From the NCBI GenBank assembly GCA_002477475.1, contig DLPX01000084.1, positions 1-24,507 of the forward strand: a stretch of DNA of 24,507 nt. The letters are read 5' to 3'. Position 1 is the first letter of the stretch; each line of letters starts with the position of its first letter. Below, piece by piece: positions 8,187 to 16,318 of this stretch. Position numbers and translations under genes: made by a program. The notes below the pieces were generated by a model that was given only the letters and a program-made list of their open reading frames with translations, did no database searches and was not told the origin of the DNA. Source of the DNA: Proteobacteria bacterium UBA7447 (lineage in GTDB: Bacteria; Pseudomonadota; Gammaproteobacteria; Arenicellales; UBA868).

Positions 8187-9143
8187 TCAAAGCGAATGCA
8201 AAGACTCATCGATACGTTGGCGGACTTCATGTGCCACCTGTAGCGCCCGCACACCCGTCTCGCCGTCAACAACAGGGTCTCGACCACTCTTGACGCAGTC
8301 CACGAAATCCTCGAGTTCTGCATCCAACGGGGAGCGCGGCGTCACTTGAATTGATTCACTGATGATCGGCGCAAAACCACCCTCTGCTGGGCGAACCCCT
8401 GGACGGGCCACATCGATCTGTTGGTCATCGAAATTAAGCGCGAGGTAGCAAGACTCCGCGAAAACACGGATTCTGCGGAATTTTTTGGACGACACGCGAC
8501 TCGCTGTCACATTAACGACTGCGCCGTCTTCGAACTCCAGTCGAGCATTGGCGATATCGACATGATCTGTAATCACACGCGCTCCGACTGCAGAGATATA
8601 GCGAAGCTCTGAAGGTACGAGCGAAAGCACGATGTCGATATCATGGATCATCAAGTCTGTAACGACATCGACATCAGTGGCTCGAGCGACAAATTCTCCG
8701 AGGCGGTGCACCTCCATGAATCGTGGCCGATCCAATTCTTCAGCAAGCCGAACCACCCCGGCATTGAACCTCTCGAGATGACCAATCTGCAGCAGGGTTC
8801 CAGTCTGCTTTGCAAGATTCACAATTGCTCTTGCATCTTCCAGAGTGTGGGCTACCGGTTTTTCCAGCAGCACAGGAATTCCTTTATCCAGAAAGGGCTC
8901 AGCAATCTCACGATGAAGGGAGGTAGGTACTACGATGCTTACCGCATCCACAATGTCCAACAGGCTATCCGGATCCTGCACGAAACTGCAGTCGCACTCC
9001 CGGGCGACCTGACTCCCCTGCTCGGCATTCGTATCCATGACTGCCACCAGATCGACATTCGCCATCTTCTGGTAGATCCGGGCATGGATAAAGCCAAGAT
9101 AGCCTACCCCAACCACACCCACTCTTAACGGTTTTTCAGTCAT
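8187..9143 (-). CDS. Gfo/Idh/MocA oxidoreductase, GnnA-like
   Basis: This 318-residue NAD(P)-dependent dehydrogenase has an N-terminal Rossmann motif GVVGVGYLG (9-17), the family EKP motif (94-96) in VLLEKPVAHT, GHLERFN (121-127) and the catalytic-region MIHDIDI (His167, Asp170). The combination of GHLERFN, HRLGEF, MIHDIDIVLSLV and DIANARLEFEDG resembles the branch containing GnnA, a UDP-GlcNAc 3-oxidase for diamino-sugar lipid A, and relatives found beside lpxA and lpxB. No lpx gene and no sugar aminotransferase is present in this window, so the substrate is not shown. GGAG lies one base before the ATG. It is divergent from ltaE and upstream of hflD. The oxidoreductase family is certain; the GnnA affinity is from memory. 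Confidence 0.85.
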   Translation of the reverse strand: MTEKPLRVGVVGVGYLGFIHARIYQKMANVDLVAVMDTNAEQGSQVARECDCSFVQDPDSLLDIVDAVSIVVPTSLHREIAEPFLDKGIPVLLEKPVAHTLEDARAIVNLAKQTGTLLQIGHLERFNAGVVRLAEELDRPRFMEVHRLGEFVARATDVDVVTDLMIHDIDIVLSLVPSELRYISAVGARVITDHVDIANARLEFEDGAVVNVTASRVSSKKFRRIRVFAESCYLALNFDDQQIDVARPGVRPAEGGFAPIISESIQVTPRSPLDAELEDFVDCVKSGRDPVVDGETGVRALQVAHEVRQRIDESLHSL

Positions 9144-9335
9144 GCTCCGAAGTAGTCAAATTTACAAAAACACGTGTCGCAATCTGGCAAACTGGAATTC
9201 AACTTTATCCCCTAGGCTCGTTGGTGTGTGGCAAAATGATTTGATGGAAAGATCGCCGGCGCAATAGCTAATTCACTTGAACGCCGACATTACCGCTCAA
9301 CATCCACCTCGGCAAGCCCCAAGACATTTCTTTCT
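9144..9335. promoter_or_regulatory. divergent intergenic region, Gfo/Idh and ltaE
   Basis: This 192-base region must contain promoters for both divergent genes. I could not find a -35/-10 pair with good matches and spacing in either direction. There is no convincing hairpin, riboswitch-like structure or small open frame. TTGTAAATTTG near 9155-9165 (minus strand) is AT-rich and might hold a -10 for the oxidoreductase gene. Confidence 0.35.
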
Positions 9336-10364
9336 ATGAGCAAAATTATCGACCTTCGCAGCGACACAGTAACTAGACCTTCATCGAGGATGCGCCAGGC
9401 CATGGCCGAAGCGCCTGTCGGAGACGATGTCTACGGTGATGATCCATCAGTCAATCGCCTCGAAGCGAAGGCCGCAGAGTTGCTTGGGCAGGAATCCGGT
9501 CTTTTTGTGACAAGCGGTACTCAAGGCAATTTGCTTGCAATCCTGACCCACTGCCAGCGGGGCGAAGAGTACATTGCCGGCACAAAAGCGCATGCCTACC
9601 TCGAAGAAGGCGGCGGGGGTGCGGTACTGGCAAGCGTTCAACCGCAGCCCATCGAAAACCGGCCTGACGGCACACTGGATCTTGAGGCGGTCCGGACCGC
9701 GATCAAGCCGGATGACTTTCACCTCGCGATCACGAGACTATTCTGTCTGGAGAATACCTTCCTGGGCACGCCCTTGCCGATGGATTATCTGTCTGACGCC
9801 AAAGCATTGGCTGCGGAACACAACTTACGGTTCCATCTGGATGGAGCGAGAATTTTTAATGCAGCAGTCAGTGGCGGTATCGCTCCGGACGCGATAGGCA
9901 GATTGTTTGACTCGGTCTCCGCTTGCCTGTCCAAAGGTCTCGGCGCACCCATCGGCAGCGTATTGACAGGCTCACGGGATTTCATCCAACGGGCGCGACG
10001 GTGGCGAAAGATGCTCGGTGGCGGCACTCGACAGGTGGGCATCCTTGCTGCTGCTGGCCTCTACGCCCTGGAACATAACATTGAACGCTTGGCACAAGAC
10101 CATGACCACGCTGCGCTGCTTGCCGAGGGGTTAGGAGAGATTGAGGAGATCGAAGTTCAGTCCACCGATCAGCGTACCAATATGGTCTTTCTTTCAGTAT
10201 CAAAGCCAAAAGGAGAGCATCTCGCCGGTTTTATGCGTGAACGCGGAATACTCCTAACCGTAGAAGAGAATCCTATTCGCTTGGTGACTCACCTGGATAT
10301 TGGACGCAAGGATGTTGACGAGACAGTCGACGCCTTTAAGGAATACTTTCGCCGGGCAGCATAA
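9336..10364 (+). CDS. ltaE: low-specificity L-threonine aldolase
   Basis: This 342-residue fold-type I PLP enzyme cleaves L-threonine and L-allo-threonine to glycine and acetaldehyde. Features are the N-terminal IDLRSDTVTRPS, DDVYGDDPSVNRLE, the TSGTQGNL phosphate-binding segment (59-66), His86 stacking over PLP in KAHAYLEEGG, the cofactor-binding HLDGAR (Asp169) and the Schiff-base lysine Lys200 in CLSKGLGAPIGS. The ATG is preceded by a pyrimidine-rich ACATTTCTTTCT with no Shine-Dalgarno sequence. It stands alone, divergent from the Gfo/Idh gene and convergent with the fused oxidoreductase, with 92 bases to the latter and no obvious terminator between. Confidence 0.94.
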   Translation: MSKIIDLRSDTVTRPSSRMRQAMAEAPVGDDVYGDDPSVNRLEAKAAELLGQESGLFVTSGTQGNLLAILTHCQRGEEYIAGTKAHAYLEEGGGGAVLASVQPQPIENRPDGTLDLEAVRTAIKPDDFHLAITRLFCLENTFLGTPLPMDYLSDAKALAAEHNLRFHLDGARIFNAAVSGGIAPDAIGRLFDSVSACLSKGLGAPIGSVLTGSRDFIQRARRWRKMLGGGTRQVGILAAAGLYALEHNIERLAQDHDHAALLAEGLGEIEEIEVQSTDQRTNMVFLSVSKPKGEHLAGFMRERGILLTVEENPIRLVTHLDIGRKDVDETVDAFKEYFRRAA

Positions 10365-10456
10365 TCTTCCAAATGTCCCGTATGAGTTGCTCTAGGTCGA
10401 AATCGCGGCCCCTGCACTCAGGAATGTGGGTCAACCACTTACCGGATGCACATCGT

Positions 10457-13400
10457 TCAGGCAGTTTGTTGGAATGTTCCGCGCGTTGAACGAAACGCTG
10501 ATTCCCGCGCCTCCATCTCTTCCCTGGCCTTTTTGAAAGCCTCTGTGCGTACCGGACCAAAACCCCGGACTTGCATGGGCCATTTGACCAACCGGAGCGC
10601 ATCGTCAATATTGCTCGATGTCACAGGCATCTCGCCAAATGTATTGATGGTTCTTTGAAAATCCGACTGAATCTTTCGTTGCAGTGCGTTTTCCTCGCTA
10701 AAGCGAAAAGGGTCGAACCACTTTCCCCGCGCCCAACGCAGCGCGCTTAAAGCCTTAAAAACGGTAAACACCCAAGGACCGAAACTTCGCATCCGGGGTC
10801 GTCCAGTATCAGGATCAGTCCGCGAAATTAGCGGCGGTGCAAGGTGCACCCGCAGCTTGAAGCGCCCCCCAAACTCCTCGGAAAGCGATTCACGAAACTT
10901 CGGCTGACTGTAAAGCCGCGCCACTTCGTACTCATCCTTTTGATAGAGTACCCGAAACGCGCTTTCGATTAGCGGCGGAATCAACCGGTCGTGGTAACAA
11001 GCATCAATGCTTTGTCGAGCCCTACCGACCCACTCTGAAAGTCGTGCAGCCACTTGCGGGCCGTGCGATTCGCGCAGCAGACCTTGCCGACGTGTTAGCA
11101 ATTCGTCCTCCAACTGCTTCGATGAAACATCAGGGTCAGCTCTCGACCTCCCCATCAGGGTATTTGCTTTTGCAGGATCGGCCGCCGTTTCTCGCCCAAG
11201 ACGGAAGGCCGCAAGATTAGTGTCTACATCACGTCCGTTTAGCTCAATGGCCTTCTCGATAGCCTCATGAGGAATCGGCAAAACTTCGCACTGATAGGCG
11301 TACCCGAGCATGATCAAATTAGCGGTCAACGTCTCACCAAACACCCCCTTTGCCAACTCGGTAGCCGGTACGGTATGTATCCCTCCAGAAGAATTACGAA
11401 TGTCTTGAAGCAACGTCTCCAAAGGGAAGTTTTGATCCGGCTCCCGCGTAAAGTCTCCCGTCATCATTTTGTGCGTGTTGACGACTGATGCGGTCTGGCT
11501 GCTCAACTTGGTGCGCGTTTCCTGTGCAGCCGCGCTAACCACATCACAGCCCAGCAGCAGGTCCGATCCGCCGTCTGCAATATGCGTGGCCGTCACGTCA
11601 TCAGGTTGGGGTGTCAGGATAATGTGGCTGGTGACCGCCCCCCCTTTTTGTGCGAGTCCTGCCATATCAAGCACTGAACAACCCATTCGCGCCACATGGG
11701 CAGCCATGCCAATAATGGCTCCGATGGTGACCACGCCCGTTCCACCAACTCCTGTCAGGATGATGGAGTAGGGTTTGTCTTTGCTGATCCTAACGGATTC
11801 AAGAGTCTTGGTTGTTTCAGGGGTAACTGGATTCGCGGATGGGAGAGGCTTCTTTTTTTCGCCTCCAATAACCGATACAAAACTCGGACAAAATCCTTTG
11901 TTGCAGGAATAGTCCAGGTTGCATGCCGACTGATCGATGGCTCTTTTACGCCCAAGATCCGTTTCCAACGGAACCAGTGCGACACAATTTGACTGCGTCC
12001 CGCAGTCTCCACATCCCTCACAGACTGCCTCGTTGATAAAAAGCCGTTTGTTGGGAGTTTCCATCAATCCGCGACGCCGGCGGCGACGCTTTTCCGCGGC
12101 GCAGGTTTGATCGAAAATGATGACGGATGTGCCCAGTACCTCGCGCATCTCTCTTTGGATCCGGGTGAGCAGGTCACGATGATAGATCCTGACGCCCGGA
12201 GCCCAGTCCGCATCAGAGGGATACTTCTGGGGGTCATCAGTAACCACCACGATCTGTGAAACACCTTCTGCGTGGACCTGTCTCGAGATCCGCATGACAT
12301 CCATTGGGCCATCCACCGACTGGCCGCCCGTCATAGCTACTGCATCGTTATACAGAATCTTGTAGGTGATATTGACTTGAGCTCCCACACAGGCCCTGAT
12401 GGCAAGCAATCCCGAATGAAAGTAGGTCCCATCCCCAATGTTCTGGAAAACATGGCTGGTAGAACTGAACGGCGCTTCTCCGATCCAGCTCGCTCCTTCT
12501 CCGCCCATCTGAGTAAAGGTGTCGGTTTCACGATCCATCCACTGGGCCATATAGTGGCAGCCGATCCCGGCGAGTGCCCGCGACCCCTTCGGCACCTGCG
12601 TCGAAGTGTTGTGAGGACAGCCCGCACAGAAGTAAGGCGTCCTGCGCATTGCGGCATCCGTGAGTGCTGAATGATCTGCACGATCAGCAAGCCGCTTGAG
12701 GGCTCCGGCCAGCGCCTCATCACCCGTAAGTTGGAGAAGACGCTCACCAATCGCCTGCCCAATCTGCGCCGCATCAAGCCGCCCGTGTGCCTGAAAGAGG
12801 GCCTCCCCTGACTCATCAGCTTTGCCGATGACTTCAGGCGGATTGGCTGCACCATACAAGATGCTCCGGACCTGATCTTCCATCAGCGCGCGCTTTTCTT
12901 CGACCACCACCAGCTTGCGGGTCCCGTTCGCGAATGCCTTGAGGCCTTCGGGCTCAAGGGGCCAAGGCATCCCGACCTTGTAGAGTTTCAATCCCAAGCG
13001 TTTTGCCCGAATCTCATCAATGCCGAGCTCCAGGAGCGCTCTTCTCACGTCGAGATAGGATTTCCCCGTGGAGATGATTCCCAACTGACCCTGCGTATCG
13101 CCGAGCGCCTGACGGTCAATGGGGTTCTGTCTCAAAAAAGCTGACACCGCAGGCAGCTTAAATTGATGCAGCCTTGCTTCTTGCGCCTGCGGCGTATCAG
13201 GCCAGCGGAAGTTGACCCCACCCTCTGGCATCACAAAATCATCTGGCGCCGTTATTGAAATCCGGTCAGCGCTCGCAATAACGGATGCAGAGGCTTCGAC
13301 CGTGTCATGTACGCTCTTAAGTCCAACCCAACATCCGGAGTATCGAGACAAAGCCCAGCCATAGAGTCCGAAATCGAGGATGTCCTGCACCCCGGCAGGA

Positions 13401-13918
13401 TTCAGTACAGGAATCAAAGTATTGACGAGAGAATATTCACTTTGATGAGCAGTGGTTGAAGACTCACACACATGATCATCTCCCATCAGGATCAGGACGC
13501 CGCCGTGGGCGCTGGTGCCTGCAAGATTGCCGTGCCGAAGCGGATCACCCGACCTATCCACCCCTGGACCCTTGGCGTACCACATCGAGAAAACCCCGTC
13601 GTAAAGGCCGTCGCCTCTCCATCCCGCTTGCTGGGTTCCCCAGACCGCCGTCGCTGCAAGGTCCTCATTAACGGCGGGCAAAAACTTGATGTCGCAGGCT
13701 TCAAGCTGGGGCTTGGCCAGTGCCAATTGTTGATCCAATGCGCCCAACGGCGAGCCTCGATATCCGGTCACGTACCCTGCTGTGCGCACGCCGGCCCTAC
13801 GATCTACATCGCTCTGCATCATGGGCAGACGCACCAGCGCCTGTATCCCGGTCACGAAAATCTGATCTGACTTAAGGAGGTACTTATCCTCAAGTGACAC
13901 TTGTCTCAGTTTGGTCAT
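10457..13918 (-). CDS. fused indolepyruvate:ferredoxin oxidoreductase
   Basis: This 1153-residue protein combines the parts of archaeal IorA and IorB: a thiamine-diphosphate 2-oxoacid oxidoreductase that decarboxylates aryl or branched-chain 2-oxoacids to acyl-CoA and reduces ferredoxin. The pyrimidine-binding part is N-terminal (GYVTGYRGSPLGALD near 48-62). The ThDP-binding part follows FCAGCPHNTST (430-440), with GIGCHYMAQW and GDGTYFHSG (496-504). A ferredoxin-like segment has cysteines 633, 636, 639 and 645, and then 666, 672 and 677. The C-terminal gamma-type domain opens with LTGVGGTGVVTIGAI (721-735). All modules look intact and the length fits bacterial single-chain homologues. A six-arginine run lies at 611-616. 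It is divergent from the AraC-type regulator. The true substrate is not shown. Confidence 0.93.
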   Translation of the reverse strand: MTKLRQVSLEDKYLLKSDQIFVTGIQALVRLPMMQSDVDRRAGVRTAGYVTGYRGSPLGALDQQLALAKPQLEACDIKFLPAVNEDLAATAVWGTQQAGWRGDGLYDGVFSMWYAKGPGVDRSGDPLRHGNLAGTSAHGGVLILMGDDHVCESSTTAHQSEYSLVNTLIPVLNPAGVQDILDFGLYGWALSRYSGCWVGLKSVHDTVEASASVIASADRISITAPDDFVMPEGGVNFRWPDTPQAQEARLHQFKLPAVSAFLRQNPIDRQALGDTQGQLGIISTGKSYLDVRRALLELGIDEIRAKRLGLKLYKVGMPWPLEPEGLKAFANGTRKLVVVEEKRALMEDQVRSILYGAANPPEVIGKADESGEALFQAHGRLDAAQIGQAIGERLLQLTGDEALAGALKRLADRADHSALTDAAMRRTPYFCAGCPHNTSTQVPKGSRALAGIGCHYMAQWMDRETDTFTQMGGEGASWIGEAPFSSTSHVFQNIGDGTYFHSGLLAIRACVGAQVNITYKILYNDAVAMTGGQSVDGPMDVMRISRQVHAEGVSQIVVVTDDPQKYPSDADWAPGVRIYHRDLLTRIQREMREVLGTSVIIFDQTCAAEKRRRRRRGLMETPNKRLFINEAVCEGCGDCGTQSNCVALVPLETDLGRKRAIDQSACNLDYSCNKGFCPSFVSVIGGEKKKPLPSANPVTPETTKTLESVRISKDKPYSIILTGVGGTGVVTIGAIIGMAAHVARMGCSVLDMAGLAQKGGAVTSHIILTPQPDDVTATHIADGGSDLLLGCDVVSAAAQETRTKLSSQTASVVNTHKMMTGDFTREPDQNFPLETLLQDIRNSSGGIHTVPATELAKGVFGETLTANLIMLGYAYQCEVLPIPHEAIEKAIELNGRDVDTNLAAFRLGRETAADPAKANTLMGRSRADPDVSSKQLEDELLTRRQGLLRESHGPQVAARLSEWVGRARQSIDACYHDRLIPPLIESAFRVLYQKDEYEVARLYSQPKFRESLSEEFGGRFKLRVHLAPPLISRTDPDTGRPRMRSFGPWVFTVFKALSALRWARGKWFDPFRFSEENALQRKIQSDFQRTINTFGEMPVTSSNIDDALRLVKWPMQVRGFGPVRTEAFKKAREEMEARESAFRSTRGTFQQTA

Positions 13919-13966
13919 GGTCGGGCTAACGCAAGATAGATCGCTTTAAGAAGTAGACTATTTAAG

Positions 13967-14020
13967 ATTTCAGAATCGGTGCAAACCTTCCTCATCTGGA
14001 AGAATACACGTTTCTGAAAT
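13967..14020. promoter_or_regulatory. spaced inverted repeat, candidate operator
   Basis: ATTTCAGAA at 13967-13975 and TTCTGAAAT at 14012-14020 are perfect inverted copies with 36 bases between them. Each also contains the small palindrome TTCNGAA. The centres are 45 bases apart, close to four helical turns. They lie in the 285-base divergent region between the fused oxidoreductase and the AraC-type regulator, where an operator for that regulator would be expected. No footprint or motif match is known to me, so this is an inference from position and symmetry. Confidence 0.35.
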
Positions 14021-14169
14021 GGAACTCGCCGACCGCTCTTTGCAAAACTCTCCGGCGTGAAAGAACTCAGTCGACGTGAGTCATGCTATCAGATTCTGGG
14101 GCACAGTTCGTGGACACCGTTAGTTAGGGAAAAATTGAAAAAAACTGTGTATGCGCTTGGATTTTATGG

Positions 14170-14178
14170 TGGTATATT
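14170..14178 (+). promoter_or_regulatory. extended -10 promoter of AraC-type regulator
   Basis: TGGTATATT is an extended -10 element (TGn followed by TATATT, five of six matches to TATAAT). The hexamer at the -35 distance is TATGCG, which is poor, as is usual for extended -10 promoters. Transcription would start near 14185, giving a leader of about 20 bases that contains the AGGGA ribosome binding site ahead of the ATG at 14204. Confidence 0.5.
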
Positions 14179-14203
14179 CCGGCGCAATAAACAGGGAATA
14201 AGT

Positions 14204-15286
14204 ATGGGCAGGGCAGGCTATCAGATCCATTCGACCGCAGTTCGTCGTTTCGGCTTTCTCCTTCTTCGCGATTTTACGATGATGGCGTTTTCTGCCGCCG
14301 TCGAGCCTTTGCGTACCGCGAACCGCGCCGCCGAAACAGAACTGTATCAGTTCCCGCTCTTTACGCTCAACGGCCAACCCGGGCAGGCAAGTAACGGACT
14401 CAGTGTCAACCCGGTTCGTCAGCTCACGGGGAAAGAGCCTCTGGATGCCCTCTTTGTCTGTGCGGGAGCCGATCTGCACTCGGTCAACCCAGAATCTCTG
14501 TTGGAAAAACTCAAGCCCTTCATTAAGCGAGGCGTGGCGATCGGCGGTATTTGCACAGCGAGTTATCAACTGGCCCGCGCCGGTATTCTCGACGGCTATC
14601 GATGCACGTTGCATTGGGAAAATATTCCCGACATGCATGATGAGTTTCCCCATCTTGTGGTGTCCTCTGGTTTGTTCGAACTCGATCGCGACCGTTACAC
14701 GTGCTCGGGGGGAACGGCTCCGATAGACATGATGCTGACCCTGATTGCGCAGGAGCGCGGTCGTGCGCTTTCCGACCGGATCTCTGAGGGTATGCTGTGC
14801 GAGCGGATTCGAGACGGCTCTGATCGGCAGCGGATGCCTTTACGAATGCGGTTGGGTTCTAGCCAACCCAAACTGGTCGAAGCCGTTGAGCTGATGGAAT
14901 CTAATATCGAAGAGCCGATGACTCTGGACGAACTTTCAACGCACGTTGGAATCTCCCGTCGTCAACTTGAGCGCCTCTTTCAGAAACACTTGCAATGCGT
15001 GCCCACTCGGTATTATTTGGAAATCCGACTTCGCCGGGCGCGATCATTACTGTTGCGCAGTTCGAGATCTATCGTCGATATCGCATTCGCCTGTGGATTT
15101 GTATCTGCCCCTCATTTCAGCAAATGCTATCGGGACTTCTTCGGCATTCCTCCCCGGGAAGAACGCCTCCCTCGAAACAACCCTGCGGCATCATCCCTGG
15201 TGGAATTGATGCAGGGCGACGGGAGTCCTGATCCGATTTCAACTATCGAAGACGGGACTCAAAAGCCGGCAGAGCTCGCGTCCTGA
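14204..15286 (+). CDS. GlxA-type AraC regulator (GbdR/CdhR-like)
   Basis: This 360-residue transcription factor has an N-terminal DJ-1/PfpI-like domain (about 13-190) and a C-terminal AraC helix-turn-helix pair (about 222-320). The first domain has FGFLLLRDFTMMAF, AAVEPLRTANR and Cys117 in GGICTASYQLA. The second has LDELSTHVGISRRQLERLF and DIAFACGFVSAPHFSKCYR. This resembles GbdR and CdhR, which sense betaine, carnitine and related compounds. The frame stays open upstream to an ATG at 14057, but the ATG at 14204 is preferred: AGGGA lies seven bases upstream, homology begins soon after, and a promoter sits between the two. It overlaps the 3' end of tadA by 28 bases, tail to tail. The divergent fused oxidoreductase is a possible target. 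Confidence 0.88.
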   Translation: MGRAGYQIHSTAVRRFGFLLLRDFTMMAFSAAVEPLRTANRAAETELYQFPLFTLNGQPGQASNGLSVNPVRQLTGKEPLDALFVCAGADLHSVNPESLLEKLKPFIKRGVAIGGICTASYQLARAGILDGYRCTLHWENIPDMHDEFPHLVVSSGLFELDRDRYTCSGGTAPIDMMLTLIAQERGRALSDRISEGMLCERIRDGSDRQRMPLRMRLGSSQPKLVEAVELMESNIEEPMTLDELSTHVGISRRQLERLFQKHLQCVPTRYYLEIRLRRARSLLLRSSRSIVDIAFACGFVSAPHFSKCYRDFFGIPPREERLPRNNPAASSLVELMQGDGSPDPISTIEDGTQKPAELAS

Positions 15287-15741
15287 TTGCCCGCGCGCAG
15301 CTCAACAAAAAACCGGTCAAGCAACTCGGCGCACTCGTCTCCCAGCACACCCGCCGTGATCTGACATTGGTGATTTGCAAGCGGTGACTGCAGCAAATTG
15401 GCTGTGCTGCCGACTGCGCCTGATTTTTTGTCGAACGCCCCAAAAACAACGCGTTCAACCCGCGCCTGTATGATTGCGCCCGCACACATCAGACAAGGCT
15501 CCAGGGTGACATATAGGGTTGTACCAACAAGACGGTAGTTCCCCAGAGTCCGCGCCGCATCTCTTAATGCAACAATCTCGGCATGGGCAGTCGGATCGTG
15601 CGTCCCTAGCGGCTGGTTATACCCTTCGCCGATCACTTCATCACCTAAAACCACCACCGCGCCCACCGGCACTTCATTGTGCTCAGCCGCGTGCTTCGCC
15701 TGGGTCAGGGCGTGACGCATCCAGCGTTTATCGATCTCCAC
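15259..15741 (-). CDS. tadA: tRNA adenosine(34) deaminase TadA
   Basis: This zinc-dependent deaminase converts A34 to inosine in tRNA-Arg(ACG), allowing it to read CGU, CGC and CGA. With the GTG start at 15741 it has 160 residues. The HAE motif (53-55, zinc ligand and proton shuttle) and PCLMC (82-86, zinc-binding cysteines) are intact, and the N-terminal WMRHALTQAKHA and EVPVGAVVV are typical. I prefer GTG because GAGGA lies eight bases before it. A TTG five codons upstream (15756) is in frame, but its GAGGG abuts it directly. It is the last gene of the guaB-guaA run. Its 3' end overlaps that of the convergent AraC-type gene. Confidence 0.93.
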   Translation of the reverse strand: MEIDKRWMRHALTQAKHAAEHNEVPVGAVVVLGDEVIGEGYNQPLGTHDPTAHAEIVALRDAARTLGNYRLVGTTLYVTLEPCLMCAGAIIQARVERVVFGAFDKKSGAVGSTANLLQSPLANHQCQITAGVLGDECAELLDRFFVELRAGNQDASSAGF

Positions 15742-15792
15742 TGTATTGATCCTCAACCCTCGTTAAAACAAAGCGCCCATCACCGCAAACCT

Positions 15793-16293
15793 TCAGGATG
15801 ACTTCAGGCTCAACGCAACCGTAAAAGCCACGGTGACACCCAAACCTATGACGGTGCGAATCCAATTGAAACGGATCCAACGGACCTCAGATAACAGACG
15901 TTCCTCACGCAAGGCGCTTGCATCCCGCTCACCGACATTTACCGTTTCGATGCGTCTATTAAGCGGTAAATGAACCAAAATCGTAAGTCCTTGTACCCCC
16001 AGCAGATACACAAAGCCCGCGATGATCGCCAACACTGTGTCGACCGAGTATGGCCCCATGAGTGAGACGATCAGGGTGCTGATAACCGAAATCATAGAGC
16101 CCACCCAGACGATCATGACAATCGGCTAATTGTTTTGAATTACCTCATCGGTAACCTGAAACGCCCTGATGAATTCCTTGTCTGCGAGCCTCGCCAGGCC
16201 AGGCATGACAACAACGGCGTAGGTAAAAACGAAGTCGGTGACCGGAGCGCATAAAAGTGTGGAGGTCAGCACAAGCCCCGCAGACAACGTCAT
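15793..16293 (-). pseudogene. DUF1772-like membrane protein with in-frame amber codon
   Basis: One continuous frame encodes a four-helix membrane protein resembling the DUF1772 (anthrone oxygenase-like) family, interrupted by a single TAG at 16126-16128, codon 56 of 166. Upstream of the stop, from an ATG at 16293, is FTYAVVVMPGLARLADKEF and then AFQVTDEVIQNN. Downstream is PIVMIVWVGSM, GVQGLTILVHLPLNRRIE and a last hydrophobic segment ending in SLKSS. Family members keep the VMPGL region, the helix before Asn-Pro, and the PLN motif, so the two halves clearly belong together. GGAGGAG (16297-16303) is a strong ribosome binding site five bases before the ATG. The downstream half alone is open from an ATG at 16116. 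The gene follows guaA by about 25 bases. It may be a recent pseudogene, a sequencing error or an amber-readthrough gene. Confidence 0.75.
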
Positions 16294-16318
16294 CATCTCC
16301 TCCAGGAGTTAGATGCCC

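Noticed and set aside
13872..13881. Near-perfect Shine-Dalgarno sequence TTAAGGAGGT on the plus strand
   Set aside because: No start codon follows at a usable distance and it lies inside the N-terminal coding part of the fused oxidoreductase on the other strand, where it encodes ordinary residues.
14057..14203. 49-residue N-terminal extension of the AraC-type regulator
   Set aside because: It has no ribosome binding site, shows no family similarity, and contains the extended -10 promoter. The ATG at 14204 has a good ribosome binding site.
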